A DNA stretch of 64,000 nt from Sapria himalayana (Eukaryota > Streptophyta > Magnoliopsida > Malpighiales > Rafflesiaceae). Below are positions 49,101-59,929 of this stretch, piece after piece. The stretch lies in contig JAREIK010001468.1 in the NCBI GenBank assembly GCA_029783825.1, forward strand, positions 1,612,001 to 1,676,000, given 5' to 3'. The position numbers and the translations under genes are program-made. The stretch's first letter is position 1; every line of letters starts with the position of its first letter. The notes beneath the pieces are model-generated. The model was given only the letters and a program-made list of their open reading frames with translations, did not search any database and was not told where the DNA came from.

Positions 49101-49997
49101 ATGGCATACGTCGAGCAAGGTGAGCTCTCGCGATCATTCAATTTAGCGATTTCTGCTCGATTTATCCCCGGCGAGCTAGGGTTTAGAACCTGGGTAGATT
49201 CACGAGTCGCAAATGCTGCGATTCGAATACGAGAGAGGCTAGATGTTGTCGTTTGCAATCAGCTGGCTCGTGTTTCTTAGATCTCGACGCGATTTAATTG
49301 AATCTCCATTTGCGAAAGCATCCGATTGTCGGCAACTTTTAAAAATTGAATTGAATTACCGATGGATGCTGTTCAGTCTCCCCCTTCGCTCAAAAGACTG
49401 CGTCGGGCACAAACCAGCAGTTAGCTACTGTAACTTTTGGGGAACATTTAGAAACCTCGAGGAGAAGCAACAATGGATGACTGGTTGAATTGGTTTCTTA
49501 AAACATTGGCGCGCGTGTTCTTGCGCAGGTGTCTTGAAGTCGAAAAGGCCTCTGTGGCGGCTCAAGACGGTCGCAGATTTCTTCTGGGCAATTTTGAAGA
49601 TCATAAGGATGTTCTTTGCGACGATGTTCTCGGTAGTTCGACTTCATCGCGCGCGCGTGCGTGCTGGGTTTGTTTTTTGTTTTTCTCTTTTTTGGCCCAA
49701 CTGTTCTTCTTCTCTGCTCTGAATCCTAGATGGAAAAATCTAATGCTTACCGGAGAGGAGGATCTGGGTCTAGCAAGAAGTGGGACGATGGTCCGGGGGG
49801 GCCCGGAGGTGGCCCATATGGCCGTGGTTCCAGCCTTCCGCGCGGTCCTCATGGAATGGATAGCGTGAGAGGCGTAGATCACAGTGAGTTCACTACCCCG
49901 AGCCTGCACGAAACAAAATAAAAAGAGTTGTCTGATAAAGAATTTGCCTTTTCCTCGTCTAGGTTCCTTGCCTGCCTGTGGCTCCTGCTGTGGCTGA
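49101..49997 (+). CDS. Plant selenoprotein-K-like glycine-rich membrane protein
   Basis: Four exons: 49101-49119, 49529-49632, 49730-49883, 49963-49997; 103 aa. It starts MAYVEQ, then GVLKSKRPLWRLKTVADFFW with a membrane segment (ADFFWAILKIIRMFFATMF, about residues 22-40), MEKSNAYRRGG, a Gly/Pro/Arg-rich tail (SSKKWDDGPGGPGGG) and the end VRGVDHSSLPACGSCCG. This matches the SelK/SelG family, in animals an ER membrane protein linked to ER-associated degradation and protein palmitoylation. The plant form has cysteines at the C-terminus and ends at an ordinary TGA, with no need for selenocysteine. The start is fixed by the conserved MAYVE. The gene begins 440 bp after the SGF11 stop, on the same strand, and converges with RanBP1. 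Confidence 0.93.
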
Positions 49998-50893
49998 CTC
50001 CGCCCCTCTCACAGCGTGTGGTTTGTTGACACGCGCAATTGCTTTTCATGCCCCATGTGTTTGTCTATGATCAGAATGTCGAACCTTTAAACAGGAAATG
50101 ATGTGTTTTCTTGCATGATGTGCGAGTGCCAATCATGCACGCTTAAACAACTCACACACACACACACACACACACTCTCTCTTTCTCTCTCTCTCTCTCT
50201 CGTGTATTAATTTATAAGTAATTAAAAAAATCATAAAATTTATGCAATAGGTTATTTTAGTTTGAAAATCGTTGAAAATAATGAAAAATTTTAAAAAAAG
50301 TAACTTTTGTAACGAACTTGTGGGATTTTCAAATTTTTGATGAACACTAGAAATTTCAGCTTGAAGGCGATGAATGTTGATGCAGTAAACTGGCGTAGAT
50401 TAAAGGTGATGATGATGGAGCGTTGGTGGCGATCAAAAATGCAGATCGATCTCAGCTAAAAACTTAGAACATGGAGATGAAATTCGGAATAAAGCAATCG
50501 ATCACATCTCATCAGCATAACCTGAATCACGACCTCCGGCATAGAAAAGCATAACTTGGAGTTCAGTTCATCACGATGTGATGATGATGATGAACAAATA
50601 ATGAGCTTAGATGATGAGGAAATATGTAACAACACATGGAAGAACTTGCAGGTCGATAAAACTTAAATAACGAGGAAAAAGAGTTGACGAGCAAATACAA
50701 ATCGCATAAATTTTGGCTAGAAAGTAGCAGGGATGTAAATAAAAAACACTCAAAAACCAGGAATAACATTCCTCGGAAGGAAAACTGAGTTTAGGAAGAA
50801 GAGAAATGGATAAACTGGTTTGGTTGGGAAGATGATCACGGGAAGAAGACAGGATGACAGAGCAGGTACCAGAAAAAAATCCTCGTGCCTAAT
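49998..50893. other. Shared 3' region of convergent SelK-like and RanBP1 genes
   Basis: No gene seen. It contains a (CA)n run (about 50152-50175) followed directly by a (CT)n run to about 50201, then ordinary mixed sequence that should include both 3' UTRs. Confidence 0.55.
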
Positions 50894-52268
50894 TCACGTC
50901 GAGGAAAGTTCAGGCGGCGCATCGGCCTTGGGTTCTTCTTCTTCCTTTGCTGCTTCGGCGGGCTTTTCCCCCCTCTTCTCTCCCTCGACACTTAGATTCT
51001 TCAGTGCATCTGCAACAGCAGCAGCCGCCTCACCTTTCTGTGGTTCACGATTTTGTGATTCAGCAGCTTCTTGAAACATATCCTTGAAGATCTTGCAATC
51101 TGGCGAGGCAAATAAGTAAGCAGAGTTTAGTAAAAACGAAAGGCATGCTCGTGATAATGGCGGCGTCATGATAACTCACTCTCCGTTGATGAAAAACGAA
51201 TGCAAAAGAGCTCATCCTTCAATTCCGCATCGGCGAAATCAGAAGCATGCCACAGACAGGACTTTTCATTCCCAGTATGATCCTGCACCGTCATGGACGG
51301 CAGCACTGAAGAAACACACGGAAACAGCAAGATCATAAGCCACGGTACCGCAGCAGAATCCAAACTAACTGAACCTATTGGATCAGATGATAAGATGATA
51401 GTTTATGCCATGGTGCGCGTCCGATCAATCGGATGGTATTATCGAACTCCATAGCCATTCAATCGAGTGGTAGCCATTTATCAATATGATGATGAACTGA
51501 AAACATATTTTGAAGACCAATCATTGGAGATCAGAGTTACCTGCTATGGTTGCTCACGGTTCTACTCTGCAGAACAATTTCCAAATGGCATTACGCAGCA
51601 GGCCATAACAAGTTCAGCAATCGTCGTCATGCTCATAGGTTTTAATTTTTTTTAAAGCAACATCGCAATTGATTTAATGCTGCAGTTCCATATGAGATTG
51701 AGAAGTGATGACAACACAATCTATTATGCCGGAATCGACAACTGATTAGAAATAGCATGATAATGATCATGCCGAGAATCTAGGGTTTATATTTTCTAAA
51801 AGCCATTATTTAAATTGCCGCACCCGAGCTCACTAACAACTACTGATAAAAACAGACGATCGATTATGGCTACGAACCGTGATGATTGGCGCAGATCTTG
51901 AAAGTCTTCGATTGCCGCATGAGAAGCCGGACTTTTCCATTATCTTTGTGCTTGAGAAGTTTCACAGTTCCGGTGCCTCTTTCTTTCCACTGGTTTCCTT
52001 GTTTATCGAATCTATACAGCTTCGCTTTCCTGCAAAACATGATCACGATTAAGACTCGTCGTAAAAAAGGATCACGTCGACGGAGATAACTGTGGAAATC
52101 GATGCGCAATTACAGATCTAAAATAGGATCTTCGTTCTCTTCGCCGGTGGTGAGCGGGACTTCATCTAGCTTGAACGCCGGAGTGATGTTAGCTCCGGCG
52201 TCCTCATCCTCGGAGGCGGGAGATTCGTCGGCCTCCCTCTCTCTGCAAGTCGGCTCAGGGCTTGCCAT
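50894..52268 (-). CDS. RANBP1: Ran-binding protein 1 (RanBP1)
   Basis: Four exons on the minus strand: 52268-52114, 52029-51878, 51305-51180, 51099-50894; 212 aa, normal for plant RanBP1. An acidic N-terminus ([20 protein letters not shown]) leads into the Ran-binding domain (about residues 38-165): [56 protein letters not shown], then [20 protein letters not shown] and [17 protein letters not shown] Lys/Glu/Ala-rich tail follows ([20 protein letters not shown]). RanBP1 binds Ran-GTP in the cytoplasm, acts with RanGAP to stimulate GTP hydrolysis, and so releases exported cargo; it also works in spindle assembly. The exon 2 to 3 junction in HHV is at phase 1 and conserved. The ATG at 52268 is the first after an upstream TATA motif. 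Confidence 0.95.
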
Positions 52269-52330
52269 TTCTGCGCGGCTACGAAGGCGAAGTTGGAGAT
52301 TCGGGCGGCTGTGGATGGCAAGAATGTGAC

Positions 52331-52339
52331 ATATATATA
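52331..52339 (-). promoter_or_regulatory. Candidate TATA box of RanBP1
   Basis: TATATATAT on the minus strand lies about 65 bp upstream of the RanBP1 ATG. This spacing leaves a 5' UTR of about 30-40 bp. Motif and position only. Confidence 0.5.
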
Positions 52340-52344
52340 CCCGT

Positions 52345-52850
52345 GGCCGTAAATTATTAATTATTGTTCCATGTAATTTCATGAAAATTTTTAAATAATA
52401 ATAATACTAATAATAAATTATTATTTTTATTGGTGCCGAAAGGCAGTTTATTTTCTGATATAATTGTTATCATTTTTTTATCTTTTTTTTTTCTTTTTTT
52501 TTTCTTCTTTTTTTTTGAAAAATTGCAAGAATATTTACTAACAAGCATTTTTTTTGAAACAAATATTGGAAAATATTCTTTTTTACTAGCGACTAAATTA
52601 CTTTCTCATAATTATAATTGTTATCAAAAAAATTATTTAAAGTAACTAGCATCCATAACACCAAAATAAAAATATTTTAAAAAATACCCAAATTTCTTAT
52701 TTCTAGAAAAGAAAATCCCAAAATTAAAAATATTTATGTTTCATCCTCTAAGTGAAAAACCCAAAATACCCTTTTCTTATACATATCAATATCATATATG
52801 TTTTAAGTTTATTTATAATATTTCACATTTATACAAATGAATATCAGTTA

Positions 52851-52881
<31 letters not shown>

Positions 52882-53180
52882 TTACACGCGCACACACACG
52901 CACGTGTGCGTGTGTGCTGAGTGTATACATTTATTGATGCAAGTTAATTATTGATGTTTGGCTATGCAAATAGGTATCTCGACCAATTTCAATGTTATTG
53001 ATCCACATCCACGTAACAATAAATTTGAATATAATTATAATTTTGCTTATTAAAAAAAAAATAAATTACTTACAAAATTTATGATAAAAAAAATATTACG
53101 TTATTTAATATTCCATACGCATAAGACATAACCATTCGCTCTATCATGCTGCTAGGGCTGTGGGTCCTACCATTTGACCA
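52345..53180. other. AT-rich spacer between RanBP1 and CGI121 genes
   Basis: AT-rich with T/C tracts (52478-52515), a (TTA)n run (about 52853-52881) and a mixed CACACGCACG/GTGCGTGTG patch (about 52884-52917). No gene seen. Confidence 0.5.
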
Positions 53181-53186
53181 ACAATA

Positions 53187-53290
53187 AGGTGGTCCGATAG
53201 ATAAAGGAGCATGACTGGTTAACCCAAGGGGCACGGGCTCGATCCTCAGGGATGTCAAATATGTGACCCTAGGGGGGCACAAAGGCTCAC
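53187..53290 (+). mobile_element. tRNA-derived SINE head at the 3' end of CGI121
   Basis: AGGTGGTCCGATAGATAAAGG resembles a pol III A box region (about 53187-53206), and GGGCTCGATCCTC at 53235-53247 matches a B box about 35 bp later. GGAGCATGACTGGTTAACCC lies between. This is the layout of plant tRNA-derived SINEs. It overlaps the CGI121 stop codon by a few bases and probably forms its 3' UTR on the opposite strand. Confidence 0.5.
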
Positions 53291-54472
53291 AAGGCATCAC
53301 GAGAAGCAATGCGACAAGTAATGGCATCGGAGAGGGACGAAACGGTCAATTCCACTTGAGAAATCTTGTAGTGCTGAAGAACCCAAACCCTAGAACTTAG
53401 AACTTTAGAAAGCAAGTCATATAGAAGTTGGAACACACCGCACCAGACAACCTTTTGGATTAGAGATTGGTCCGCCCTTGTCTGCAACTCCTCCATGCCA
53501 ATCTCTTTTCCATCAACAAGCTCTCTTATGGCCTTCATCTTTCAGAACAAATACATCATCCATACGTAAGTAACTACGCTCCGCGCTTTTAAAAATATTA
53601 AAAAAAAAAAAAAAAAACTAAACTTCGAGCTTGCGTGGAATCAGAGAAGCATCGACCTCATCGAGAGAAGCGTCGAAGCGGGCCACCAGGACGTAAGTAG
53701 AGGCATCGGAGAGTCCACATTTTTTCAATGATTCTCTAATCTGAAGGCACACAACAGTGCGAAATTCTGTGATCGTCAGAAACACATAAACAGACTAGAC
53801 TAGAGGTGTCAACCAGGCCGGACCGGCACATAAAAATTCTGTGCCGTGACTTACCCGGCACGGTTCAGCCTGCGGCACGGCACACCGGCACGGGTTTGTC
53901 CCGTGCCGGGTGTCCCGTGAGCCCGACCCCACGATGGCCCCTCCGGCAAAAAAGACAACGGGTCGGGTCTGATTCGACCCGACACACTGTCCCCCTGAAT
54001 TTTGAACCATAGGGACATGCAAGCCCGAACTGGCCCGGCAAGGCACAGCAGGGCCCGTCATGCCTGGCCCGGCACGGTGGCATGTTCGTGCTCAAAAAAT
54101 TCAGGCCGGGCCGGCCCGGCCCGTTTGACACCTCTAAAACAGACCATCTTCTTCTTCATGTGAGAGGCAGGGGAGATCACATGCTTAGAACCAGAATAGT
54201 TGTGAACGAGCTCAGAATGAAGGGTCCGCGTTGCCAGCGAAGCACGAGAGTTAGCCAAGAGGGCCTTATGGGCTGCCACAAGAACTGGAAAAACGTCCGA
54301 GACCTATTATGGAACATAGAGCAAGCACGAAATTAGATCGGGGCGGCGTGGAGCCAAAGAAAGAAGATGCCGGCTGGCTGGCTTCGGAAGCAAGGAAACA
54401 AGTACAAGAGATGCATTCAGAAATGCAGCTTCTGGCTCTAAGATTCCAGCTTGCATTGATTCCAAAAGTTCC
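53287..54472 (-). CDS. CGI121: EKC/KEOPS complex subunit CGI121/TPRKB (5' exon not found)
   Basis: Five exons seen on the minus strand: 54472-54406, 54303-54181, 53740-53657, 53538-53452, 53373-53287; about 149 codons. Conserved family blocks in order: ELLESMQAGILEPEAAFLNA, VSDVFPVLVAAHKALL, SLATRTLHSELVHNYSGSKH, IRESLKKCGLSDASTYVLVA, MKAIRELVDGKEIGMEELQ and HYKISQVELTVSSLSDAITC ending IASRDAL. CGI121 binds the Bud32/PRPK kinase in the KEOPS complex, which makes the t6A base on ANN-decoding tRNAs, and it recruits the tRNA. All five exons are in phase. The first exon, about 20-25 residues before ELLES, was not found: two hAT elements, an (AAT)n run and the 123-bp array lie upstream, so it may be far away or lost. 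The intron between exons 54303-54181 and 53740-53657 holds a fresh hAT element. Confidence 0.9.
53796..54136. mobile_element. Non-autonomous hAT element (341 bp) in a CGI121 intron, perfect 8-bp duplication
   Basis: AAACAGAC lies at 53788-53795 and 54137-54144. The left end is TAGAC followed by TAGAGGTGTCAA, and the right end is TTTGACACCTCTA. The interior is GC-rich and includes GGGTCGGGTCTGATTCGACC. It starts 55 bp upstream of one exon and ends 44 bp from the next. Confidence 0.9.
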
Positions 54473-54477
54473 CTGCA

Positions 54478-54478
<1 letters not shown>

Positions 54479-54516
<38 letters not shown>
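54479..54516. repeat. (AAT)n microsatellite
   Basis: About 12 AAT units directly next to the acceptor of the first visible CGI121 exon (exon starts at 54472 on the minus strand). Confidence 0.9.
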
Positions 54517-54641
54517 TAATGATGATTAATGATCATGATCATGATGATATGATATGGGACAAAGCCAAGTTTGAAACATGTGTCAACTTTAATAAATCTC
54601 TTTTTTTAGCTTAATTAGAGCTCATATTCAATAGGTCGGGG

Positions 54642-54899
54642 TAGAGGTGTCAAATGGCCCGGCACGTTATTTTAAGGCACGATCGTGCTTCCGTGCCGGG
54701 TCGGGATATGAGGGACCGCGGGTCGGGTCGAATCAGACCCGACCCGCGGTCTTTTTTTGCGGGAGGGGCATCATGGGGTCGGGCTCACGAGACACCCGGC
54801 ACGGGACGGCACGGGGCCGGGCAAGGAATTTTTCCGTGCCGGGGTGGCCCAGGCACGGCTGAACCAGGCCGGCCCGGCCCGGCACGGTTGACACCTCTA
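54642..54899. mobile_element. Non-autonomous hAT element (258 bp) with perfect 8-bp target duplication
   Basis: GGTCGGGG lies at 54634-54641 and 54900-54907. The ends are TAGAGGTGTCAAATGGCCC and GGTTGACACCTCTA. The interior shares GCGGGAGGGGCATC and the GGGTCGGGTC palindrome with the 53796 and 20563 elements, so these three form a close subfamily. Confidence 0.9.
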
Positions 54900-54954
54900 G
54901 GTCGGGGCATCGGCCATGACCTCTGGCAGATGTACACAGGACAAAAATTTGTTA

Positions 54955-56140
54955 AGTGATTAGTAATTTCAGTATTATTCTCACTGAAACATATTTAATT
55001 TCAGAGTTCTTATGAGATCCAGTATCATTATACTAAGTGACAACCTCTAATAGATATAAGCAACACAAATATTTCTCAAATTATCAGTAAATTTTAGTAT
55101 TATTTTCGCTGAAACACATTGGATTTTAGAGTTTTTATGAGATTCAGGATCGTTGCACTAGGTGATGACCTATAATAAATACATCCAACACAAAATATTT
55201 TCAAGTAATCAGTAAGTTCAGGATTATTCTCACTCAAACACAGTTAAATTCAGAGTTCTTATGAGATTTAGTATCATTACACTGAGTGATGATCTATAAC
55301 AAATGTATGCAACACAACTTTTTAAAGTAATCAGCAATCTCGATATTATTCTCACTCAAACACATTTAATTTTAACGTTTTTATGAGATTCAGTATCAAT
55401 AAACTAAGTAATTACTTATAACAAATGTATGCAGCACAAAAATTTCTCAAGTAATCAGTAATTTCAATATTATTCTCACACAGACGCATTGAATTTCTGA
55501 GTTTTTATGAGATTCGATATCATTACACTAAGTGATGACCTATAATAAATGCATGCAACACAAAACTTTCTCAAGTAATCAGTAATCTCGTTATTATTCT
55601 TACTCAAATACATTTAAATTTAGGGTTCTTATGAGATTTAATGTCATTATACTAAGTGATGGCCCATAATAAATGCGTGCAACACAAAAATTTCTCAAAA
55701 AATTAGTAATCTCGATATTATTCTCATTTAAACACATTTAATTTCAGAATTCTTATAAGAACCAGTATCATCACACTAACTGATGACCTCTAATAAAAAC
55801 ATATAACATAAAAATTTCTTAAATGATTAGTAATCTCAGTATTATTCTCACTCAAACATATCTAATTTTAAAGTTCTTATGAGATCCAGTATCATCATAC
55901 TGAGTGATGAACTCTAATAAAAATATACTATAAAAAATTTTCTCAAGTGATCAATAATTTTAGAATTATTCTCATTGAAGCATATTTAATTTCAAAATTC
56001 TTATGAGATCCGATAACATCGCACTAAGTGATTGCCTCTAATAAATGCATGCGACACAAAAATTGATCAGATGATTAATTATATTAATATTATTTTCACT
56101 CAAACATACTTAATTTCATAATTTTTATGAGATATAGTAT
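54955..56140. repeat. Tandem array of a roughly 123-bp unit, ten copies
   Basis: Each unit reads AGTAATCAGTAATCTC, TATTATTCTCACTC, AACACATTTAATTTCAGAGT, TCTTATGAGATCCAGTATCA, CACTAAGTGATGACCT, AATAAATGCATGCAACAC, AAAATTTCTCA. The TTCTTATGAGA-like word recurs near 55005, 55131, 55255, 55378, 55501, 55624, 55749, 55872, 55996 and 56118, a period of 122-125 bp. Units differ by substitutions and small indels; the last two on the right are the most divergent. No coding capacity. Related single copies lie at 8095 and 29900. Confidence 0.9.
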
Positions 56141-56479
56141 CTGGATATTTATGTAATCAAACACAAATATAACTTACATAAATTAATAATTAAAAATATA
56201 TAAAATACTAAAATTATGTATCTATCACCACATAACATTAATTAATAATTTTATGAGTATTTTCTACTTATTCTTCTTCATTATCAAGATATTATTTTCT
56301 TGAATACTTAACAAAAATTTATTATGATTTGATTTTTTATTGTCAATTTATCCAATAGACATGATATAATATTCATTTTTTACTCAATTAAATTACATTT
56401 TATCGAGTTGTTTATTTAAATATGTTACTCTTATCGACTCATCCTTATAAATACTATGACCTTTCATCTTACCTTCAAA

Positions 56480-57305
56480 ATACCCAGATATCTTAATTAT
56501 TAAGTTGAAGATTAAATTTATAATTCAATTACTAGGTATATTTTTAAATCACAATGACACGGCATAATACATTCCCTCATAGATTAATATATATTTTTTA
56601 TTTTAAGTTTCTTTTTTATGTATACTATTTATGATCATTTGTTTTTGATATAGCACACCCAACCATATCTATATCATAGCACTAGTTTCATTTTTAAAAA
56701 CATTATCATGTCACACCATCAAATATTTATTCAAATTTTGTATCGAAGTACATTTTTTTATGATTTTTATTCATATAGACAATAATTTACTCTCTTAAAT
56801 GTAAAATGTAATTGAGACACTTTCTAACATGTTAAATATTACATAATTTTTCCACTAATATGCACAAAATTGAGCTAAATAAGAAAGAATATAATATGTT
56901 AAAATGAAAAATAAAACTATGATAAAAATAATAAAAAACTAATATAATGATAACAAAAAAAATAATGTCCAACAACCTCAATGATTAGCTTGAAACTAGA
57001 TTGCTCAATCAATTACTAGTTTTATTTGTAAATCACAACAACCATTGACCACATACATTTACTTATAAATTAATATGCATGATTTATTTTTAATTTCTTT
57101 CCTATACATCATTTACAATCATTTGTTTTGATATAAATAATGTGCACAATCACTTTTCAATGTATAATATTTTTGATTTTTTTTTTGAATTCATATAATC
57201 AATTTCTTCTCTTACATGCGAAACACAATTGAGATATTTTTTTTTTCAATGTTCCTCCACAATTTTTTAACAAAAAATGCACAAAATTTAACTAAATAAG
57301 TGAGT
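56480..57305. repeat. Imperfect direct duplication of about 400 bp
   Basis: 56480-56890 and 56985-57305 share ordered words: TTAAATCACAA or GTAAATCACAA, ATTAATAT, ATTTTTAATTTC-like, TACATCATTTACAATCATTT or TATTTATGATCATTT, GTTTTTGATAT, AATTGAGACA or AATTGAGATA, and ATGCACAAAATT-AACTAAATAAG. AT-rich, no gene. Confidence 0.6.
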
Positions 57306-57309
57306 CTCT

Positions 57310-58045
57310 GTCTATCTAGGATCTCTCATTTTGCTTGGTTAATCTCTCACTTGGTTTGATCCTTCAAAGTCCATCTTTAAAACAACCTATCCAAATCAAA
57401 TTTGCAAAATTTTATCCTAATAACAAATTTTAAAAAAATAAATATATTTTTTTATGCATATAAATAGCTTACTATCCCTTGAGCAACCTCAAGATTTGAA
57501 AATTACTAGTTACAGAGATAAATGAATTAGAAAGAGTGAATGATTTGATAAAATTGATTCATCAATAATTTGTAACTAAAGATGTATTCTATTAAAAAAA
57601 AAGAAAAAAAATATATTTTAGTAAATAAAATAATAATTTTCATGATTTATGTTTTTTTTTTGTTTATGTTTTATTATATTTTTTATGTGGCGGATAAGAG
57701 TGCATACAATGTGAGTTGCCCCAATACAAAACTAGGTGATATATTCATTGTTCATTCTTATTTTTTTTTTCAATTTGAATGGTTATTAGGTTTGCCTCAT
57801 ACATTTCTCAATTTTATTACCCTGATCCACCTAGGTGAAGTGGCAAAAAAACAAGAATTCTCTTATTTTCTTGAATCAAACAAGGTAAAAAAATTAATCA
57901 AATTAACAAGTTTATGATATGTTCTTAGCACATTAGACCAAAGAATAATTTACAAATATTACTTAAATATGCATTTAGGCAAAAAGAATAAGTGAAATAA
58001 TGAAAAATTTAAGCATTTTTTTTTTAATAATTATAAACTCTTACA
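57310..58045. other. AT-rich stretch with one unassigned open frame
   Basis: A 111-codon open frame at 57582-57917 (+) is rich in Phe, Ile and Lys and shows no motif I recognise. It may be a decayed 5' part of the LINE that follows. Confidence 0.35.
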
Positions 58046-58049
58046 TGTA

Positions 58050-59900
58050 GACAAAAGGAGAAATAGGAATAACATTCAGATAATTATAGAGAAAAACTTA
58101 AAAAATAAAGTGATAAATGTCAAGAAAATTTGTGATATACTTATGACAATCAAACTAGTAATGAGTGAAGGGATCCTTGATATAATTTGTATATATGCAC
58201 AGTGAAAAAAAATATATAATTTTTTAGCAAGATATAATGGATATCTTGTTAAAATAATAGATAAAATAATAGATTACAATAAAAAAAAAATATACTTGTA
58301 GCAATCAAACTAGGTGTAATTAAAAAAATCATAAATATAATTAGTGCATATGCTCCACAAGTAAGACTTGGCAAAAAAATATATGGATTAATGTATGATA
58401 TACCAAAAGAAAAAAATATCATAATCAAGAAAGGCTTAAAAAGATATTTAAAACTAAGTAATTAGAGTCATGAGAGACACTATAAGATTAATAAGTTTAT
58501 AAAAATAAATAAAATAAGAAGAATAGTTTTAAATTTTATTTTAACGCACGATCTCTCTATAACTAATACCTACTTTAAAAAAAAAGAGGAATATTTGATA
58601 TAATCTTCAAAAATAATTATAATTAAATGTCAAATTTTTTTTATTACGACTACGATAAAATATTATGCAAGGACCATATAATAATTATTATGTATCTTGG
58701 AAATTAAAATAATAAAAAAAAAACTTCGAGAAAATATTTAAAAACGAAATGATAAAATCAAAAATGAGAAACAATAAGTATTTTCAAAAAAAAAAACTAA
58801 ATTACAAATTTATTTATTTTTTTATACCAAATTTAATTTGTCATTGGATTTAAATACAAATACTATTTTGAAATAAATAACAAACTATATATAAAAAATG
58901 TATCTAAATGAATTTTAGGTGTGCCTACAAAAATATCTACACATATAAATGAAAACTTGAGGTTTAACAAAACTATTAAAGAAAAATAAATTAATTTTAA
59001 ATAAATACAAAAAAAAACATAAATTAAAATACTATGAAGTTATATAAATAAACAAAAAAAAAAGAAAAATAAAAAAATAATGAATTAAACTAGGTTTAAA
59101 TCATATAATGAGCTGTATAATAAACTACAAAAAAAAATATTTATAATTTAGCTAGGATGAGAAAAAATAAGAGTAAAGATATTAGTCAAATTAAATATAT
59201 TAAGAATAAAAATATAATTAAAATTTAAATATTAGAGATGTTAGAGGACTAAATAAATTTAAGTATATAGTCAAAATAAGACACATAAAGATTAGAAAAT
59301 CTCTCAAAAAAATAAATGTCAAAATAATATCTCATAGGAATAAATTTTGAATAGATCAAATAAAGAGATCTGATTGATGAGTACCAAATAAATTAAGAAA
59401 AATATTTTATACAATGACTACAAGATAAGCTATGCATAAAATTGAATTTGAGAGACTGCGAAATATGATATTCAAAAAAAAAAAAGAGAAAAACAAAGAT
59501 AATAATGATAAAATAAATGTGTGATAAAACTAAGAATAATAAAATAAGAAATACAATTTTTAGAAAAAAATATTAAAATAACTCCTATGTATGATAAAAA
59601 AATAATAATTGCCTGAGATAGTTCGATCACATCCAAAGTAGATCTCCTAGTGCACTAGTTAAAAAATGTAAAACTATTGAAATAGAGGAAGAAAAGAACT
59701 AGGTGTTGGCCAGAGAGAAATCAGATTAAAAAAAATAAATAAAGATTTAACAATTAAGAAATTAATAGTAAACATAATTTTTAATAATATTAATTATAAA
59801 AACAAGATTAATATAATAAATCAAATATAATTAAGATAAAACTTGATTGATTATGATAATGATATTTCTCATAGTATCATAATTGAGATGACTAATTGAA
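58050..59900 (+). pseudogene. Degenerate LINE retrotransposon (endonuclease to 3' end)
   Basis: Frameshifted, with many stops. IINIISAYAPQVRLGKKIYG (about 58330-58390) matches the endonuclease block VISAYAPQVG. ILTHDLSITNTYFKKKEEYL (about 58540-58600) and a QIDFFLIRTT-like segment follow. LARMRKNKSKDISQIKYIKN (about 59150-59210) corresponds to the pre-RT ARERKTRDL-VKCIKDE block. At the end lie ENIKITPMYDK then a RWFGH-like segment (FDHIQSRSPSALVK, about 59620-59665) and CWPERNQIKKNK-RFN, matching the plant LINE 3' end. Most of the reverse transcriptase is deleted. Confidence 0.8.
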
Positions 59901-59929
59901 ATTAAAATTTTTTTAAATTAAGATTTAAC

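Noticed and set aside
48949..49258. Minus-strand open frames across the SelK-like first exon, and reading the exon ending at 49119 as part of SGF11
   Set aside because: The conserved MAYVE start joins in phase to the SelK-like exon 2, and SGF11 has its own in-phase terminal exon at 48600-48662.
49995..49997. TGA of the SelK-like gene as a selenocysteine codon
   Set aside because: Land plants lack the selenocysteine system, and the family in plants ends at this point after CGSCCG.
53187..53290. A functional tRNA gene
   Set aside because: A and B box-like motifs are present but no cloverleaf or anticodon arm could be drawn; a SINE head fits better.
57582..57917. 111-codon open frame as a gene
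   Set aside because: No motif, no supporting splice partner, strongly AT-driven composition; left as unassigned.
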